In this document: one piece after another, positions 10,189 to 18,998 of the stretch | How the letters are laid out: each line of letters opens with the position of its first letter | Numbering within the stretch: the first letter of the stretch is position 1 | NCBI GenBank assembly: GCA_000702525.1 | Contig: JNIN01000001.1 | Location: forward strand, 1,622,501-1,686,500 | Direction: 5' to 3' | DNA from: Lachnospiraceae bacterium AC2012 | GTDB lineage: Bacteria > Bacillota > Clostridia > Lachnospirales > Lachnospiraceae | Length of the DNA stretch: 64,000 nt | Program-made: the position numbers and the translations under genes | The notes under the pieces: model-generated | Seen by the model: only the letters and a program-made list of their open reading frames with translations | Told to the model about the DNA's origin: nothing | Database searches by the model: none

Positions 10189-11448
10189 GTGACAGAAATT
10201 TATATGACTGCCAACAATGGTGCTATTTTAGGACCTATTTCCAAGGTATTGGGTTGGATTATGGATAAAATCTATATGGTTTTATCGAACCTTGGTATTT
10301 CAAGTATTGCACTTAGTATTGTATTATTAACTGTTTTAATTTATTTATGTCTTTTACCACTTACTTATAGACAGCAGAAATTCTCTGTTCTTACTCGTAA
10401 GATGCAGCCAGAATTGAAAGCTATTCAGAATAAGTATAAAGGTAAAAAAGACCAGGCTTCTATGATGGCTCAGCAGGAAGAAACACAGAGAATTTACGAT
10501 AAATATGGTATTTCTCCAGCTGGTTCCTGTGTTCAGATTTTAATTCAGATGCCTATTTTATTTGCACTTTATCGTGTTTTCTATAATATTCCGGCTTATA
10601 TTGGTTCTGTAAAGAATATCTTTTCAGATTTAACAACGGGTATTATGGGTATTGACGGTTTTGCAGATAAGATGCAGACAATCTACGATAATGCAAGTCT
10701 TAAAGGCGTATCTGTTGATCTTACAACAACAGATAATTCTGCAATGAAAAACTATTTAGTTGATATTATTTATAAATTAAGTGATAAAGGCTGGACTAGT
10801 TTAGCAGATGCATTTCCAACATTAACAGACAAGATTGATGCAGCGCATGCTTCGCTTGCAAAGGTAAACTATATTGGTTCTTTAAGTATTTCCGATACTC
10901 CTTTAAATCAGATTAAGTATGGTTGGAGTAATGGAGCATGGTTATTAGTGATTGTAGCTGTTTTAGTTCCAATTCTGGTTTATGTATCGAACGTTGTTAA
11001 CATTAAGCTGATGCCACAGGCAGGTATGGAAAATGATCAGATGGCTACACAGATGAAGACAATGAATGCAATCATGCCTTTGATGACTGCATTTATCGCT
11101 TTTACAACACCTGTTGGTCTTGGTATTTACATGTTTACTGGTGCTATCGTTCGTGCTGTACAGCAGTTCTTCTTAAATAAACACTTTGAAAAGTTAGATT
11201 TGGAAAAGATTATTGAGAAGAATAAGGAAAAGGCTGCAGCGAAGAGAGAAAAGCGCGGGGAACGTCGTGATCAGATTTATAACGCTGCAACAATGAATAC
11301 GAAGAAGTCTATGGCTTCAAAAGCTACGATTAGTAGTGATAAAGCAGATGCTTTAGATAAGGCTGAGAAAGCAAGAAAGAATGCGAAAGCGGGAAGTCTT
11401 GCTGCGAAAGCAAATATGGTTAAAGATTTTAACGAGAAGAAAAACTAG
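10189..11448 (+). CDS. yidC: Membrane protein insertase YidC/Oxa1 family
   Basis: 419 residues, starting at GTG with GGGAGG seven bases upstream. An N-terminal membrane segment near residues 15-60 is followed by the Oxa1 core: PLTYRQQKFS, the coiled cytoplasmic loop MQPELKAIQNKYKGKKDQ and GSCVQILIQMPILFALYRVFYN. A long extracellular insert (about 150-245) and then two or three further membrane segments (WLLVIVAVLVPILVYVSN, PLMTAFIAFTTPVGLGIYMF) follow. The C-terminal 80 residues are Lys/Ala-rich and probably contact the ribosome. No lipobox is seen, unlike Bacillus SpoIIIJ. Partner gene jag follows directly. Confidence 0.95.
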   Translation: MTEIYMTANNGAILGPISKVLGWIMDKIYMVLSNLGISSIALSIVLLTVLIYLCLLPLTYRQQKFSVLTRKMQPELKAIQNKYKGKKDQASMMAQQEETQRIYDKYGISPAGSCVQILIQMPILFALYRVFYNIPAYIGSVKNIFSDLTTGIMGIDGFADKMQTIYDNASLKGVSVDLTTTDNSAMKNYLVDIIYKLSDKGWTSLADAFPTLTDKIDAAHASLAKVNYIGSLSISDTPLNQIKYGWSNGAWLLVIVAVLVPILVYVSNVVNIKLMPQAGMENDQMATQMKTMNAIMPLMTAFIAFTTPVGLGIYMFTGAIVRAVQQFFLNKHFEKLDLEKIIEKNKEKAAAKREKRGERRDQIYNAATMNTKKSMASKATISSDKADALDKAEKARKNAKAGSLAAKANMVKDFNEKKN

Positions 11449-11466
11449 TTGTTGGGAGGGTTTATG

Positions 11467-12198
11467 ATGGAGTATAAAGAGTTTTCAGGAAAAACAATTG
11501 ATGATGCTCTTACCGCTGCTTCTGTTACACTTGGTGTAACAAGTGATCAGATCACATACGAAGTAGTTGAAAAGGGTAGCAACGGTCTATTTGGTATCGG
11601 TAGCAAAGATGCTGTTATTAAGGCAGCCATCAAAGTGGAAGAAGAAGTAGATCAGATTAAAGAAGATTTCGTTAATAACGACGTCAAGGTGGAATCTCCA
11701 AAGGCAGAGGCCGATCATAAGGAAGAAAAATCTGTTGATGTAGATGATGTGAAGGCACTTGCTAAGGATTTCTTAGATGAAGTATTCCAGGCAATGAACC
11801 TTGAAGTTACGATTGATATGGAATTTGATGCTGATCAGAATTTCTTAAACATTGATCTTAAAGGACCTGAAATGGGAATCATTATCGGTAAGAGAGGACA
11901 GACATTGGATTCTGTTCAGTATCTTACAAATCTTGCTGTAAATCGCAAGGCAGATTCTTATATTAAGGTTAAGATTGATACTGAAGATTATCGTCGTAGA
12001 AGAAAAGATACTCTTGAGAACTTTGCAAATAATATTGCACATAAAGTTAAGAGAACAGGTAAGTCCGTATCTTTGGAAGCTATGAATCCTTACGAAAGAA
12101 GAATTATTCATGCTGCTTTAGCAAATAATCGTTTCGTAGATACACATAGTGAAGGCGAAGAACCATACAGACATGTAGTTGTTACTTTAAAGAAGTAA
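11467..12198 (+). CDS. jag: RNA-binding protein Jag/KhpB (Jag_N-KH-R3H)
   Basis: 243 residues from the ATG at 11467, chosen because GGGAGGG ends six bases earlier; an ATG at 11464 and in-frame TTG codons at 11449 and 11452 are worse placed. Domains are Jag_N (FSGKTIDDALTAASVTLGV, residues 5-50), an acidic linker, a KH domain with GIIIGKRGQTLDSVQYL near 140, and R3H with the RRIIHAAL helix near 210. KhpB works with KhpA as an RNA chaperone affecting cell elongation and division in Gram-positives. Cotranscribed with yidC. Confidence 0.93.
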   Translation: MEYKEFSGKTIDDALTAASVTLGVTSDQITYEVVEKGSNGLFGIGSKDAVIKAAIKVEEEVDQIKEDFVNNDVKVESPKAEADHKEEKSVDVDDVKALAKDFLDEVFQAMNLEVTIDMEFDADQNFLNIDLKGPEMGIIIGKRGQTLDSVQYLTNLAVNRKADSYIKVKIDTEDYRRRRKDTLENFANNIAHKVKRTGKSVSLEAMNPYERRIIHAALANNRFVDTHSEGEEPYRHVVVTLKK

Positions 12199-12210
12199 TA
12201 GTTATAAAGG

Positions 12211-12248
12211 TAGGGATTTCATCTTTGGATGGAATCCCTAATTTTATG
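12211..12248 (+). terminator. Terminator after jag
   Basis: TAGGGATTtCATC / TTTG / GATGgAATCCCTA followed by ATTTTATG. A 13-pair stem with one T-G pair, immediately before mnmE. It ends the rnpA-jag unit, although mnmE could receive read-through. Confidence 0.75.
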
Positions 12249-12277
12249 TTATTTTTGAATAGGTATTGAGGTAGATT

Positions 12278-13642
12278 ATGGAATCAGATACAATCGTAGC
12301 CATTTCCACAGCCATGAGTAATGCCGGTATTGGTATTGTTCGAGTGAGTGGTGATGAGGCAATTCGTATTACAAATTCTATATTTCAGGGTTGCGATTTA
12401 GAGAAAGCAGAATCGCATACGATTCACTATGGTCATATCGTAGTTGGAAATGAAACCGTGGATGAAGTTCTTGTGATGCTTATGCGTGCGCCAAGAACTT
12501 ATACGAGAGAAGATGTAGTTGAAATTAACTGTCATGGAGGCGTGTATGTTCTTCAGAAGGTAATGGAAGCGGTTCTTTCTGCGGGTGCAAGACCAGCGGA
12601 ACCGGGGGAATTCACGAAGAGAGCATTCCTGAATGGTCGTATTGATTTGTCGCAAGCGGAATCCGTTATGGATTTGATTTCTTCCACGAATGAGTATGCT
12701 CGGAAAAGTTCCATTTCTCAATTAAATGGTGCTCTTTCCAAGGAGATTAAAGCGCTTCGTGAGAAGGTTTTGTATGAGATTGCGTATATTGAATCTGCGT
12801 TAGATGATCCGGAACATATTTCGTTAGATGGTTATCCGGAACATCTGAAAGAGGTTGTGGAACCTGTGATTTCTGATATTCAGAAGTTAATTGATTCTGC
12901 AGATGATGGATCCCTATTGAAAAATGGTATAAATACTGCGATTGTTGGTAAACCAAATGCAGGGAAGTCTTCGCTTTTAAATGCTTTAGCGAAGAAAGAG
13001 AGAGCAATCGTAACGGATATTCCAGGAACAACGCGAGATACGTTGGAAGAACAGATTTTGATTCATGGAATTCATCTGAATATCATTGATACGGCTGGAA
13101 TTCGTGAGACCGAAGATGTGGTGGAATCCATTGGTGTAAAGAAGTCCTTTGAGATGATGGAGCATGCGGACTTTATTATCTATGTTGTGGATTCTTCAAC
13201 GCCGTTGGATGAAAATGATTTTGCAATCATGGAACGGATCAAAGATGAGAAGGCTGTGATTTTATTAAATAAGACGGATCTTACTTCTGTTGTGACAGAA
13301 GATATGATTCGAGAACATAGCAGTCATAAGATTTTACCTATTTCTGCGAAGAATCTTACCGGACTGGATGCACTGGAAGAGGAGATTAAACATCTGTTTT
13401 TCCATGGCGATCTTCGCATGAATGATGAGGTTTATATTACAAATGAAAGACATAAATATGCTTTGGTTTCTTCGAAGAAGAGTTTGGAACTTGTACTTCG
13501 CAGTATCGAAGATGATATGCCTGAAGATTTCTATTCCATTGATTTAATGGATGCCTATAAATCCCTTGGTGATATTATCGGTGAGTCCGTAGAAGATGAT
13601 TTGGTAGAAGAGATTTTCTCAAAATTCTGTATGGGTAAATAA
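12278..13642 (+). CDS. mnmE: tRNA-modification GTPase MnmE
   Basis: 454 residues. MnmE with MnmG installs the cmnm5 group on wobble U34 of several tRNAs. The N-terminal formyl-THF-binding domain starts DTIVAISTAMSNAGIGIVRVSG. The G domain has GKPNAGKSSLLNAL near 225, DTAGIRETED near 272 and NKTD near 335. The C-terminus ends KFCMGK, a variant of the conserved CIGK with the catalytic Cys kept. Next to mnmG, 41 bases downstream. Confidence 0.97.
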   Translation: MESDTIVAISTAMSNAGIGIVRVSGDEAIRITNSIFQGCDLEKAESHTIHYGHIVVGNETVDEVLVMLMRAPRTYTREDVVEINCHGGVYVLQKVMEAVLSAGARPAEPGEFTKRAFLNGRIDLSQAESVMDLISSTNEYARKSSISQLNGALSKEIKALREKVLYEIAYIESALDDPEHISLDGYPEHLKEVVEPVISDIQKLIDSADDGSLLKNGINTAIVGKPNAGKSSLLNALAKKERAIVTDIPGTTRDTLEEQILIHGIHLNIIDTAGIRETEDVVESIGVKKSFEMMEHADFIIYVVDSSTPLDENDFAIMERIKDEKAVILLNKTDLTSVVTEDMIREHSSHKILPISAKNLTGLDALEEEIKHLFFHGDLRMNDEVYITNERHKYALVSSKKSLELVLRSIEDDMPEDFYSIDLMDAYKSLGDIIGESVEDDLVEEIFSKFCMGK

Positions 13643-13683
13643 GAAGTTATAGATGTAGTTTTAAGTAATTGTGAGGCTTATAG

Positions 13684-15567
13684 ATGTCAGTAGTAGAAGA
13701 AACATTTGACGTAGTAGTTATTGGTGCAGGTCATGCGGGATGTGAAGCGGGTTTAGCTTGTGCAAGACTTGGACTGGAAACCATTGTATTTACAGTAAGT
13801 ATGGATTCCGTAGCATTTATGCCATGTAATCCGCATATCGGTGGTAGTTCCAAGGGACACCTCGTTCGTGAAATCGATGCGCTTGGTGGGCAGATGGGAA
13901 TCAATATTGATAAGACATATCTGCAGTCTAAGATGTTAAATACATCCAAGGGACCAGCGGTTCATTCCTTACGTGCACAGGCGGATAAGGTTATGTACGC
14001 TTTGGAAATGAGAAGAACGCTTGCAGAAACCGACCACTTGACGCTTCGTCAAGGGGAAGTTACTGACCTTATCATCGAAGATGGTAGGATTACAGGTGTT
14101 AAGATGTTCTCTGGAGCGATTTATCATTGTAAGGCAGCCATTCTTTGTACCGGTACTTATCTGAAGGCGCGTTGCCTCTATGGAAATGTTATTGAGCATA
14201 CAGGTCCCAATGGATTAAAGTCAGCAAATTATCTTACACAGTCACTTATTGATCATGGTGTAGAAATGCAGCGTTACAAGACGGGTACGCCGGCTCGTAT
14301 CGACCGTAAATCCATTGATTTTTCTAAGATGGAGCCACAATATGGTGATCAGAGAGTGGTACCATTTTCCTTTACAACGGATCCGGATTCTATCCAGAAG
14401 GAACAGGTACCATGCTATTTAACGTATACGAATGAAGAGACGCATGATATCATTCGCGCGCATCTGGATGAGTCACCAATCTATGCTGGTATTATCGAAG
14501 GAACTGGTCCAAGATATTGCCCGTCCATCGAAGATAAAGTGGTAAAATTCTCCGATAAACAGCGTCATCAGCTGTTTGTAGAGCCTGAATCTGCCTTTAG
14601 TGACGAAATGTACATTTCCGGTATGTCTTCTTCTATGCCAGAAGCGGTACAGTATGAGATGTATCACACGGTACCAGGACTTGAAAACTGTAAGATTACT
14701 AGAAATGCTTACGCTATTGAATACGATTGTATCAAGGCGAACCAGTTATATCCAACCCTTGAATTCAAGAATATTCATGGATTATTCAGTGGTGGTCAGT
14801 TTAATGGTTCCAGTGGTTATGAAGAGGCAGCTTGTCAGGGATTGATTGCCGGAATCAACGCAGCGATGGAAGTTTTAGGAAGAGAACAGATTGTATTAGA
14901 TCGTTCCCAGGCATATATCGGTGTGTTAATCGATGATCTTGTCACAAAAGAAAATCGTGAACCTTACCGAATGATGACTTCAAGAGCGGAATATCGTCTC
15001 CTTTTAAGACAGGATAATGCGGATTTACGTTTGTCTAAGATTGGTCATGAAGTTGGATTAATTTCTGACGAACGTTATGAAAAGCTTCTGGAAAAGGAAC
15101 GCATGATTGAAGAAGAAATTCAGAGAGTGAAGACGGTTAATATCGGTGCAAATGAACCGGTACAGAAATTCTTGGAGGCTCATAATTCCATTCCTTTGAA
15201 GAAGGGAATGAAGTTGGCAGAATTAGTCCGTCGTCCAGAGCTTAATTATCAGATGCTCGCTGATATTGATCCTACCAGACCGGAATTACCAGAGGATGTT
15301 CAGGAACAGGTAGATATCAATATTAAGTATGAAGGTTATATTGAACGTCAGATTAAGCAGATTGCTGACTTTAAGAAGTTAGAAGATAAGAAGATTCCAG
15401 AAGGAATTGATTATGATGATGTTTCATCGCTTCGTTTAGAGGCACAGCAGAAATTAAAGGCGCTTCGTCCAATTAGTATTGGTCAGGCATCTCGTATTTC
15501 GGGTGTTTCTCCAGCCGATATTTCTGTGTTATTAGTTTATCTGGAACAGGGTAAATATTTGAAATAA
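13684..15567 (+). CDS. mnmG: tRNA uridine-5-carboxymethylaminomethyl enzyme MnmG
   Basis: FAD-dependent partner of MnmE, 627 residues. The N-terminal dinucleotide-binding motif is [19 protein letters not shown]; the two conserved family signatures appear as [12 protein letters not shown] near 200 and [20 protein letters not shown] near 380; the helical C-terminus ends [18 protein letters not shown]. Full length and intact, followed 37 bases later by rsmG. Confidence 0.97.
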   Translation: MSVVEETFDVVVIGAGHAGCEAGLACARLGLETIVFTVSMDSVAFMPCNPHIGGSSKGHLVREIDALGGQMGINIDKTYLQSKMLNTSKGPAVHSLRAQADKVMYALEMRRTLAETDHLTLRQGEVTDLIIEDGRITGVKMFSGAIYHCKAAILCTGTYLKARCLYGNVIEHTGPNGLKSANYLTQSLIDHGVEMQRYKTGTPARIDRKSIDFSKMEPQYGDQRVVPFSFTTDPDSIQKEQVPCYLTYTNEETHDIIRAHLDESPIYAGIIEGTGPRYCPSIEDKVVKFSDKQRHQLFVEPESAFSDEMYISGMSSSMPEAVQYEMYHTVPGLENCKITRNAYAIEYDCIKANQLYPTLEFKNIHGLFSGGQFNGSSGYEEAACQGLIAGINAAMEVLGREQIVLDRSQAYIGVLIDDLVTKENREPYRMMTSRAEYRLLLRQDNADLRLSKIGHEVGLISDERYEKLLEKERMIEEEIQRVKTVNIGANEPVQKFLEAHNSIPLKKGMKLAELVRRPELNYQMLADIDPTRPELPEDVQEQVDINIKYEGYIERQIKQIADFKKLEDKKIPEGIDYDDVSSLRLEAQQKLKALRPISIGQASRISGVSPADISVLLVYLEQGKYLK

Positions 15568-15604
15568 GTATTTTAATGATTGGATATTTGTAAAGGAATA
15601 AAAA

Positions 15605-16345
15605 ATGGAAAAAGCCCTTGCTTATTTAGATTCCGCCTTTCGTCAGGTTGGATTAGAATTAACAGAAAATCAGATTCAGCAGTTTTATACTTACTATGAA
15701 ATGCTTGTAGAGAAGAATAAAGTCATGAATCTTACTGCCATTACGGAGTTTGAGGAAGTGGTAGAGAAGCATTTCCAGGATAGTCTCACGATGGTTTATC
15801 TGGAAAAGGAAATCGAAGGATTCTCAATGAAAAATGAGATGAAGGTTCTGGATCTTGGTACGGGTGCTGGCTTCCCAGGCATGCCTCTTAAGATCGCATT
15901 TCCTGAGTTAAACATTACGTTGATGGATTCTCTAAATAAGAGAATTCTCTTTTTAGATGAAGTAATTGATAAACTTGGATTAGATAAGATTGAAACGGTT
16001 CATGGTAGAGCTGAGTTAACAGCTAGAGATTCGTTATATAGAGAGCAATTTTACCTATGCACATCTCGTGCCGTGGCAAATATTTCAACATTGGCGGAAT
16101 ACTGTTTACCGTTTGTTTCAGTTGGTGGTATGTTTATTTCTTATAAATCTGGAAATATTGACGAGGAATTGGCAGCTGCAAAATCAGGAATAGGAAAGCT
16201 AGGTGGCAAAGTTGAGAAAATCGTGAAGTTCTCACTTCCTGGTTCGGATCAACAGAGATCTTTTGTGGTGATTCGCAAGACGAAAGAAACGCCGAGTGCT
16301 TATCCTAGAAAGGCAGGAGTTCCATCGAAAAAGCCTTTACGATAA
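15605..16345 (+). CDS. rsmG: 16S rRNA (guanine527-N7)-methyltransferase RsmG
   Basis: 246 residues, SAM-dependent Rossmann methyltransferase for G527 of 16S rRNA; loss of this enzyme gives low-level streptomycin resistance in other bacteria. SAM site VLDLGTGAGFPGMPLKIAFP near 83; N-terminal NKVMNLTAITEFEEVVEKHF is the family signature. The C-terminal tail (KETPSAYPRKAGVPSKKPL) is also typical. Last gene of the mnmE-mnmG-rsmG block before a strong terminator. Confidence 0.96.
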   Translation: MEKALAYLDSAFRQVGLELTENQIQQFYTYYEMLVEKNKVMNLTAITEFEEVVEKHFQDSLTMVYLEKEIEGFSMKNEMKVLDLGTGAGFPGMPLKIAFPELNITLMDSLNKRILFLDEVIDKLGLDKIETVHGRAELTARDSLYREQFYLCTSRAVANISTLAEYCLPFVSVGGMFISYKSGNIDEELAAAKSGIGKLGGKVEKIVKFSLPGSDQQRSFVVIRKTKETPSAYPRKAGVPSKKPLR

Positions 16346-16346
16346 T

Positions 16347-16400
16347 AAAAAACGTTTTTCCTTGGGTAGATTATCCTACCCTATGGAAAAACGTTTTTGT
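16347..16400. terminator. Bidirectional terminator between rsmG and the convergent hydrolase gene
   Basis: A long inverted repeat: AAAAACGTTTTTCC, then GGGTAG / ATTAT / CTACCC, then GGAAAAACGTTTTT, with T-rich ends on both strands. It lies between the rsmG stop and the stop of the convergent gene at 16423, so it can serve both. Confidence 0.85.
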
Positions 16401-16422
16401 TTTGTAATAGATATTGTTCGGT

Positions 16423-17358
16423 TTATTTTAAGATTTCTAAAATAATGGAAGCAAGCTTTTCGGGTACTTCTAATTGAGGAAGTAGCTTGCTGTTATCAAT
16501 GCTAAGTGAATTGATCTTCGGATTGATCTCTGCGTAGGCAGATTCGATTCGATCTTTTCGGAATCGGTTGTTACTCTGGATGATAATAATGTTATCTTTA
16601 TCCCTAATTCCATTTTCTATATTTATATTCGTATACTTACATGCAATGGAAGCGTAGAGATATCTGCTTTTGCTTTCATTGTGATGAGCAAGCTGATAAT
16701 ATAAATCGAAGTATTTCGATACATTTTCTGCATTGTTAAAATATGTTTCACGTAGCACATTTCGAATCTTTTCTTCGGTATAGCTTGCATTGTATATTGC
16801 AGTTCCGATGATTGGCATATAGAGGATAGATTTTCGTAATTTATCTTTCTGTGTTGTCTCAAATGTTATTTCATCTAAATCATTCGGATTAATGGCTATT
16901 ATTTTGTCAATGGATTCTGGATACATATGGTTGCACATGAAACCAATTCCTGCAGCGTTATGTGATGTAAGCAGAGTTGCTTTTTCACCGACAACTTCAT
17001 CCATAAAATGGTGAAGCATATCTACATACATATAATTTGTATAGGTGATATTTGGTTTATCAGACTGACCGCATCCCAATAGGTCGAGTACATATACCGT
17101 ATAGTTTTCAGAGAGAGTATCAATGATTTCTTCCCATTCATAACTCGAAGCCATTGGATCCAAATCATGAATAAGGATGAGTGGCGATCCTTCTCCGTAA
17201 ACATTGTAATTTACATCTCCATATTTGTATTTAAAGTAAGAGCCGGTTGTATGTACTTTATTTTTGTCTTTTGCCTTCTTTTCTACATATTTATTTGCAG
17301 CCAGTAATGCAATACTGGTTGCGGTTAATAGTTTTAAAAATGAATGTTTTCTTCCCAT
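16423..17358 (-). CDS. Membrane-anchored alpha/beta-hydrolase-fold protein lacking catalytic residues
   Basis: 311 residues from the ATG preceded by AAAGGAGGAAGAT; an ATG seven codons further upstream lacks a ribosome site. An N-terminal hydrophobic segment (FLKLLTATSIALLAANKYV) probably anchors it. The fold is clear from GEGSPLILIHDLDPMASSYEW and VYVLDLLGCGQSDKPNITYT, as in haloalkane-dehalogenase-type hydrolases. The nucleophile elbow reads SHNAAG instead of G-x-S-x-G, and the usual GH-x-P before the last helix reads NSKLLPQLEVPEKL, so both the nucleophile and the histidine seem to be gone. It is probably a binding or scaffold protein rather than an enzyme; the ligand is unknown. Confidence 0.7.
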   Translation of the reverse strand: MGRKHSFLKLLTATSIALLAANKYVEKKAKDKNKVHTTGSYFKYKYGDVNYNVYGEGSPLILIHDLDPMASSYEWEEIIDTLSENYTVYVLDLLGCGQSDKPNITYTNYMYVDMLHHFMDEVVGEKATLLTSHNAAGIGFMCNHMYPESIDKIIAINPNDLDEITFETTQKDKLRKSILYMPIIGTAIYNASYTEEKIRNVLRETYFNNAENVSKYFDLYYQLAHHNESKSRYLYASIACKYTNINIENGIRDKDNIIIIQSNNRFRKDRIESAYAEINPKINSLSIDNSKLLPQLEVPEKLASIILEILK

Positions 17359-17455
17359 ATCTTCCTCCTTTTTATCCATTATAATTCAATTCACTTTTCT
17401 TTTAAACACCGATGTATTAGAATATATTTAAGATTGATGGGAGAGTGTTTGTCAT

Positions 17456-17911
17456 ATGTTAAGTGATTTTATTCATGATATAAAAGTAGATATCGAAAAG
17501 CAAATATCGATACTAGATCAGACGATTCACACGTTGCAAGATCAAATAAAGGAAGACGAAAAATTCCTCGAGATTCTATTAGAGGATAGTGACGCAGTAT
17601 TTACAGAGTTTTCTCCTCGAGATTTGAATAATAAAAAGGAACAAGAGATTCGTGATTTGGAAATGAAGATTCGCGAGGAACAGGATGAATTAACTGCGGA
17701 AAACGATAGATTAGAAAAGCTGAAAAAGAAATTGTCACAGGTGGAAAGTATTTCTGAAGAGTCTATTTCTTTGAATCAAGATATAAATAGGGAACAGCTG
17801 ATTAATGGATTAGAAGTGATTGATAGTTATATTCTATCTGATCCTAGAAGAGCAAAAATGGAATTACATCGATTAGTTACAAAATTAAAAAAGGTCGAAA
17901 ATGATAAATAA
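17456..17911 (+). CDS. Coiled-coil protein of unknown function
   Basis: 151 residues, unrecognised. Residues 10-110 are charged, with near-continuous heptads (KQISILDQTIHTLQDQIKED, IRDLEMKIREEQDELTAEND), a predicted coiled coil. The C-terminal part (GLEVIDSYILSDPRRAKMEL) is a separate amphipathic helix pair. No signal peptide, membrane segment or cysteine. GGGAGAG lies ten bases before the ATG. It sits between the degenerate hydrolase and the parS sites of parAB; its stop is 35 bases before the first parS palindrome. A structural or partition-linked role is only a guess. Confidence 0.6.
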   Translation: MLSDFIHDIKVDIEKQISILDQTIHTLQDQIKEDEKFLEILLEDSDAVFTEFSPRDLNNKKEQEIRDLEMKIREEQDELTAENDRLEKLKKKLSQVESISEESISLNQDINREQLINGLEVIDSYILSDPRRAKMELHRLVTKLKKVENDK

Positions 17912-17950
17912 CGAGATACCTTATCTAGATATAGTGATGACTTTGGAGAA

Positions 17951-17966
17951 TGTTTCACGTGAAACA
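17951..17966. promoter_or_regulatory. parS: parS centromere site 1
   Basis: TGTTTCACGTGAAACA, an exact match to the Bacillus/Clostridium parS palindrome bound by ParB (Spo0J). Here the symmetry extends to a perfect 26-base palindrome (17946-17971) and is followed by TTATTTTTT, so the same DNA could fold as a terminator for the coiled-coil gene. Confidence 0.95.
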
Positions 17967-18051
17967 TTCTCTTATTTTTTACAAAAATTCTACCACATTT
18001 GGTGTTGATGCAAATTTCAAAAATCTAGATTTAGATATCGTTCGAAGAAGA

Positions 18052-18067
18052 TGTTTCACGTGAAACA
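18052..18067. promoter_or_regulatory. parS: parS centromere site 2
   Basis: A second exact TGTTTCACGTGAAACA, 101 bases from the first and about 160 bases before parA. ParB loads and spreads from such sites to build the partition complex near the origin, and may also repress parAB. Confidence 0.95.
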
Positions 18068-18224
18068 TTTCAAAAATAGATGAATAGCACCTAGATATAG
18101 TGAGAAGAATAGTTGAAAATGAGGAATTTATCATTTTTAGAAGGAGAAAGAAAGTCAATATTATAGATTTGAAAATTCAGAAATGATATAATGAATCTCG
18201 AATGAAAAAGAAAGGACAATGGGA

Positions 18225-18995
18225 ATGGGAAGAACAATCGTAATTGCTAATCAGAAGGGCGGTGTTGGAAAAACTACAACCGCTATTAATTTGGCAGCGT
18301 GTATTGCAGAGGCTGGAAAGAAAGTATTAATTATTGACTTGGATCCACAGGGAAATACGACAAGTGGTCTTGGTCTTAACAAAAACGAAATTGAAACAAC
18401 TGTATATGATTTGATCATGGGGGAAAGCTCTTTAAAAGAGTGTATGATTAAATCAGAAGTTGTTGAAAATCTGACGATTATGCCAGCAAATGTAAATTTG
18501 GCTGGAGCAGAGATTGAATTGGCAGATGTGAAAGACAGAGAATATGTTCTAAAGAATGAGATTGATTATATCAGAGATGATTATGATTTCATTATTATTG
18601 ATTGCCCTCCTTCATTAAATGTACTTACAGTGAATGCGATGACAACAGCAGATACCGTGTTGGTTCCAATTCAGTGTGAGTACTATGCGTTGGAAGGTAT
18701 TAGTCAGTTGATTCATACGATTGACTTGATTCATGACCGTTTGAATCCAAATCTTATTTTAGAAGGTGTTGTATTTACAATGTACGACGCTCGAACGAAT
18801 CTTTCTGCAGAAGTAGTAGAGAACGTTAAGGAATCCTTAGATACCACAATCTATAAGACTATCATTCCAAGAAATGTTCGATTGGCAGAAGCACCATCTT
18901 ATGGTCAGCCAATCAATGTATACGAACCTAAGTCTGCTGGTGCAGAAAGTTATCGAAATCTTGCAAAAGAGATTATTAATAGGAAGGATTTGTAA
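18225..18995 (+). CDS. parA: Chromosome partitioning ATPase ParA (Soj)
   Basis: 256 residues. Deviant Walker A KGGVGKTTTAINLA at residues 11-24 with both signature lysines, Walker A' IIDLDPQGNTTSGLG, and Walker B DFIIIDCPPSLN. The start MGRTIVIANQ is chosen because AAAGGA ends eight bases before it; an in-frame ATG two codons earlier is only two bases from that site. ParA uses ATP-dependent DNA binding to separate origins and regulates DnaA in Bacillus. parB follows three bases later, and two parS sites lie upstream. Confidence 0.97.
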   Translation: MGRTIVIANQKGGVGKTTTAINLAACIAEAGKKVLIIDLDPQGNTTSGLGLNKNEIETTVYDLIMGESSLKECMIKSEVVENLTIMPANVNLAGAEIELADVKDREYVLKNEIDYIRDDYDFIIIDCPPSLNVLTVNAMTTADTVLVPIQCEYYALEGISQLIHTIDLIHDRLNPNLILEGVVFTMYDARTNLSAEVVENVKESLDTTIYKTIIPRNVRLAEAPSYGQPINVYEPKSAGAESYRNLAKEIINRKDL

Positions 18996-18998
18996 ATC

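Larger units (their letters stand above)
17912..18224. other. Intergenic region with two parS sites upstream of parAB
   Basis: A 313-base A+T-rich gap with no convincing gene. It holds two parS palindromes (listed separately) 101 bases apart and a TATAAT -10 element at 18187-18192, the likely parA promoter, for which no good -35 was seen. The leader between -10 and parA is short, about 30 bases. Confidence 0.7.
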
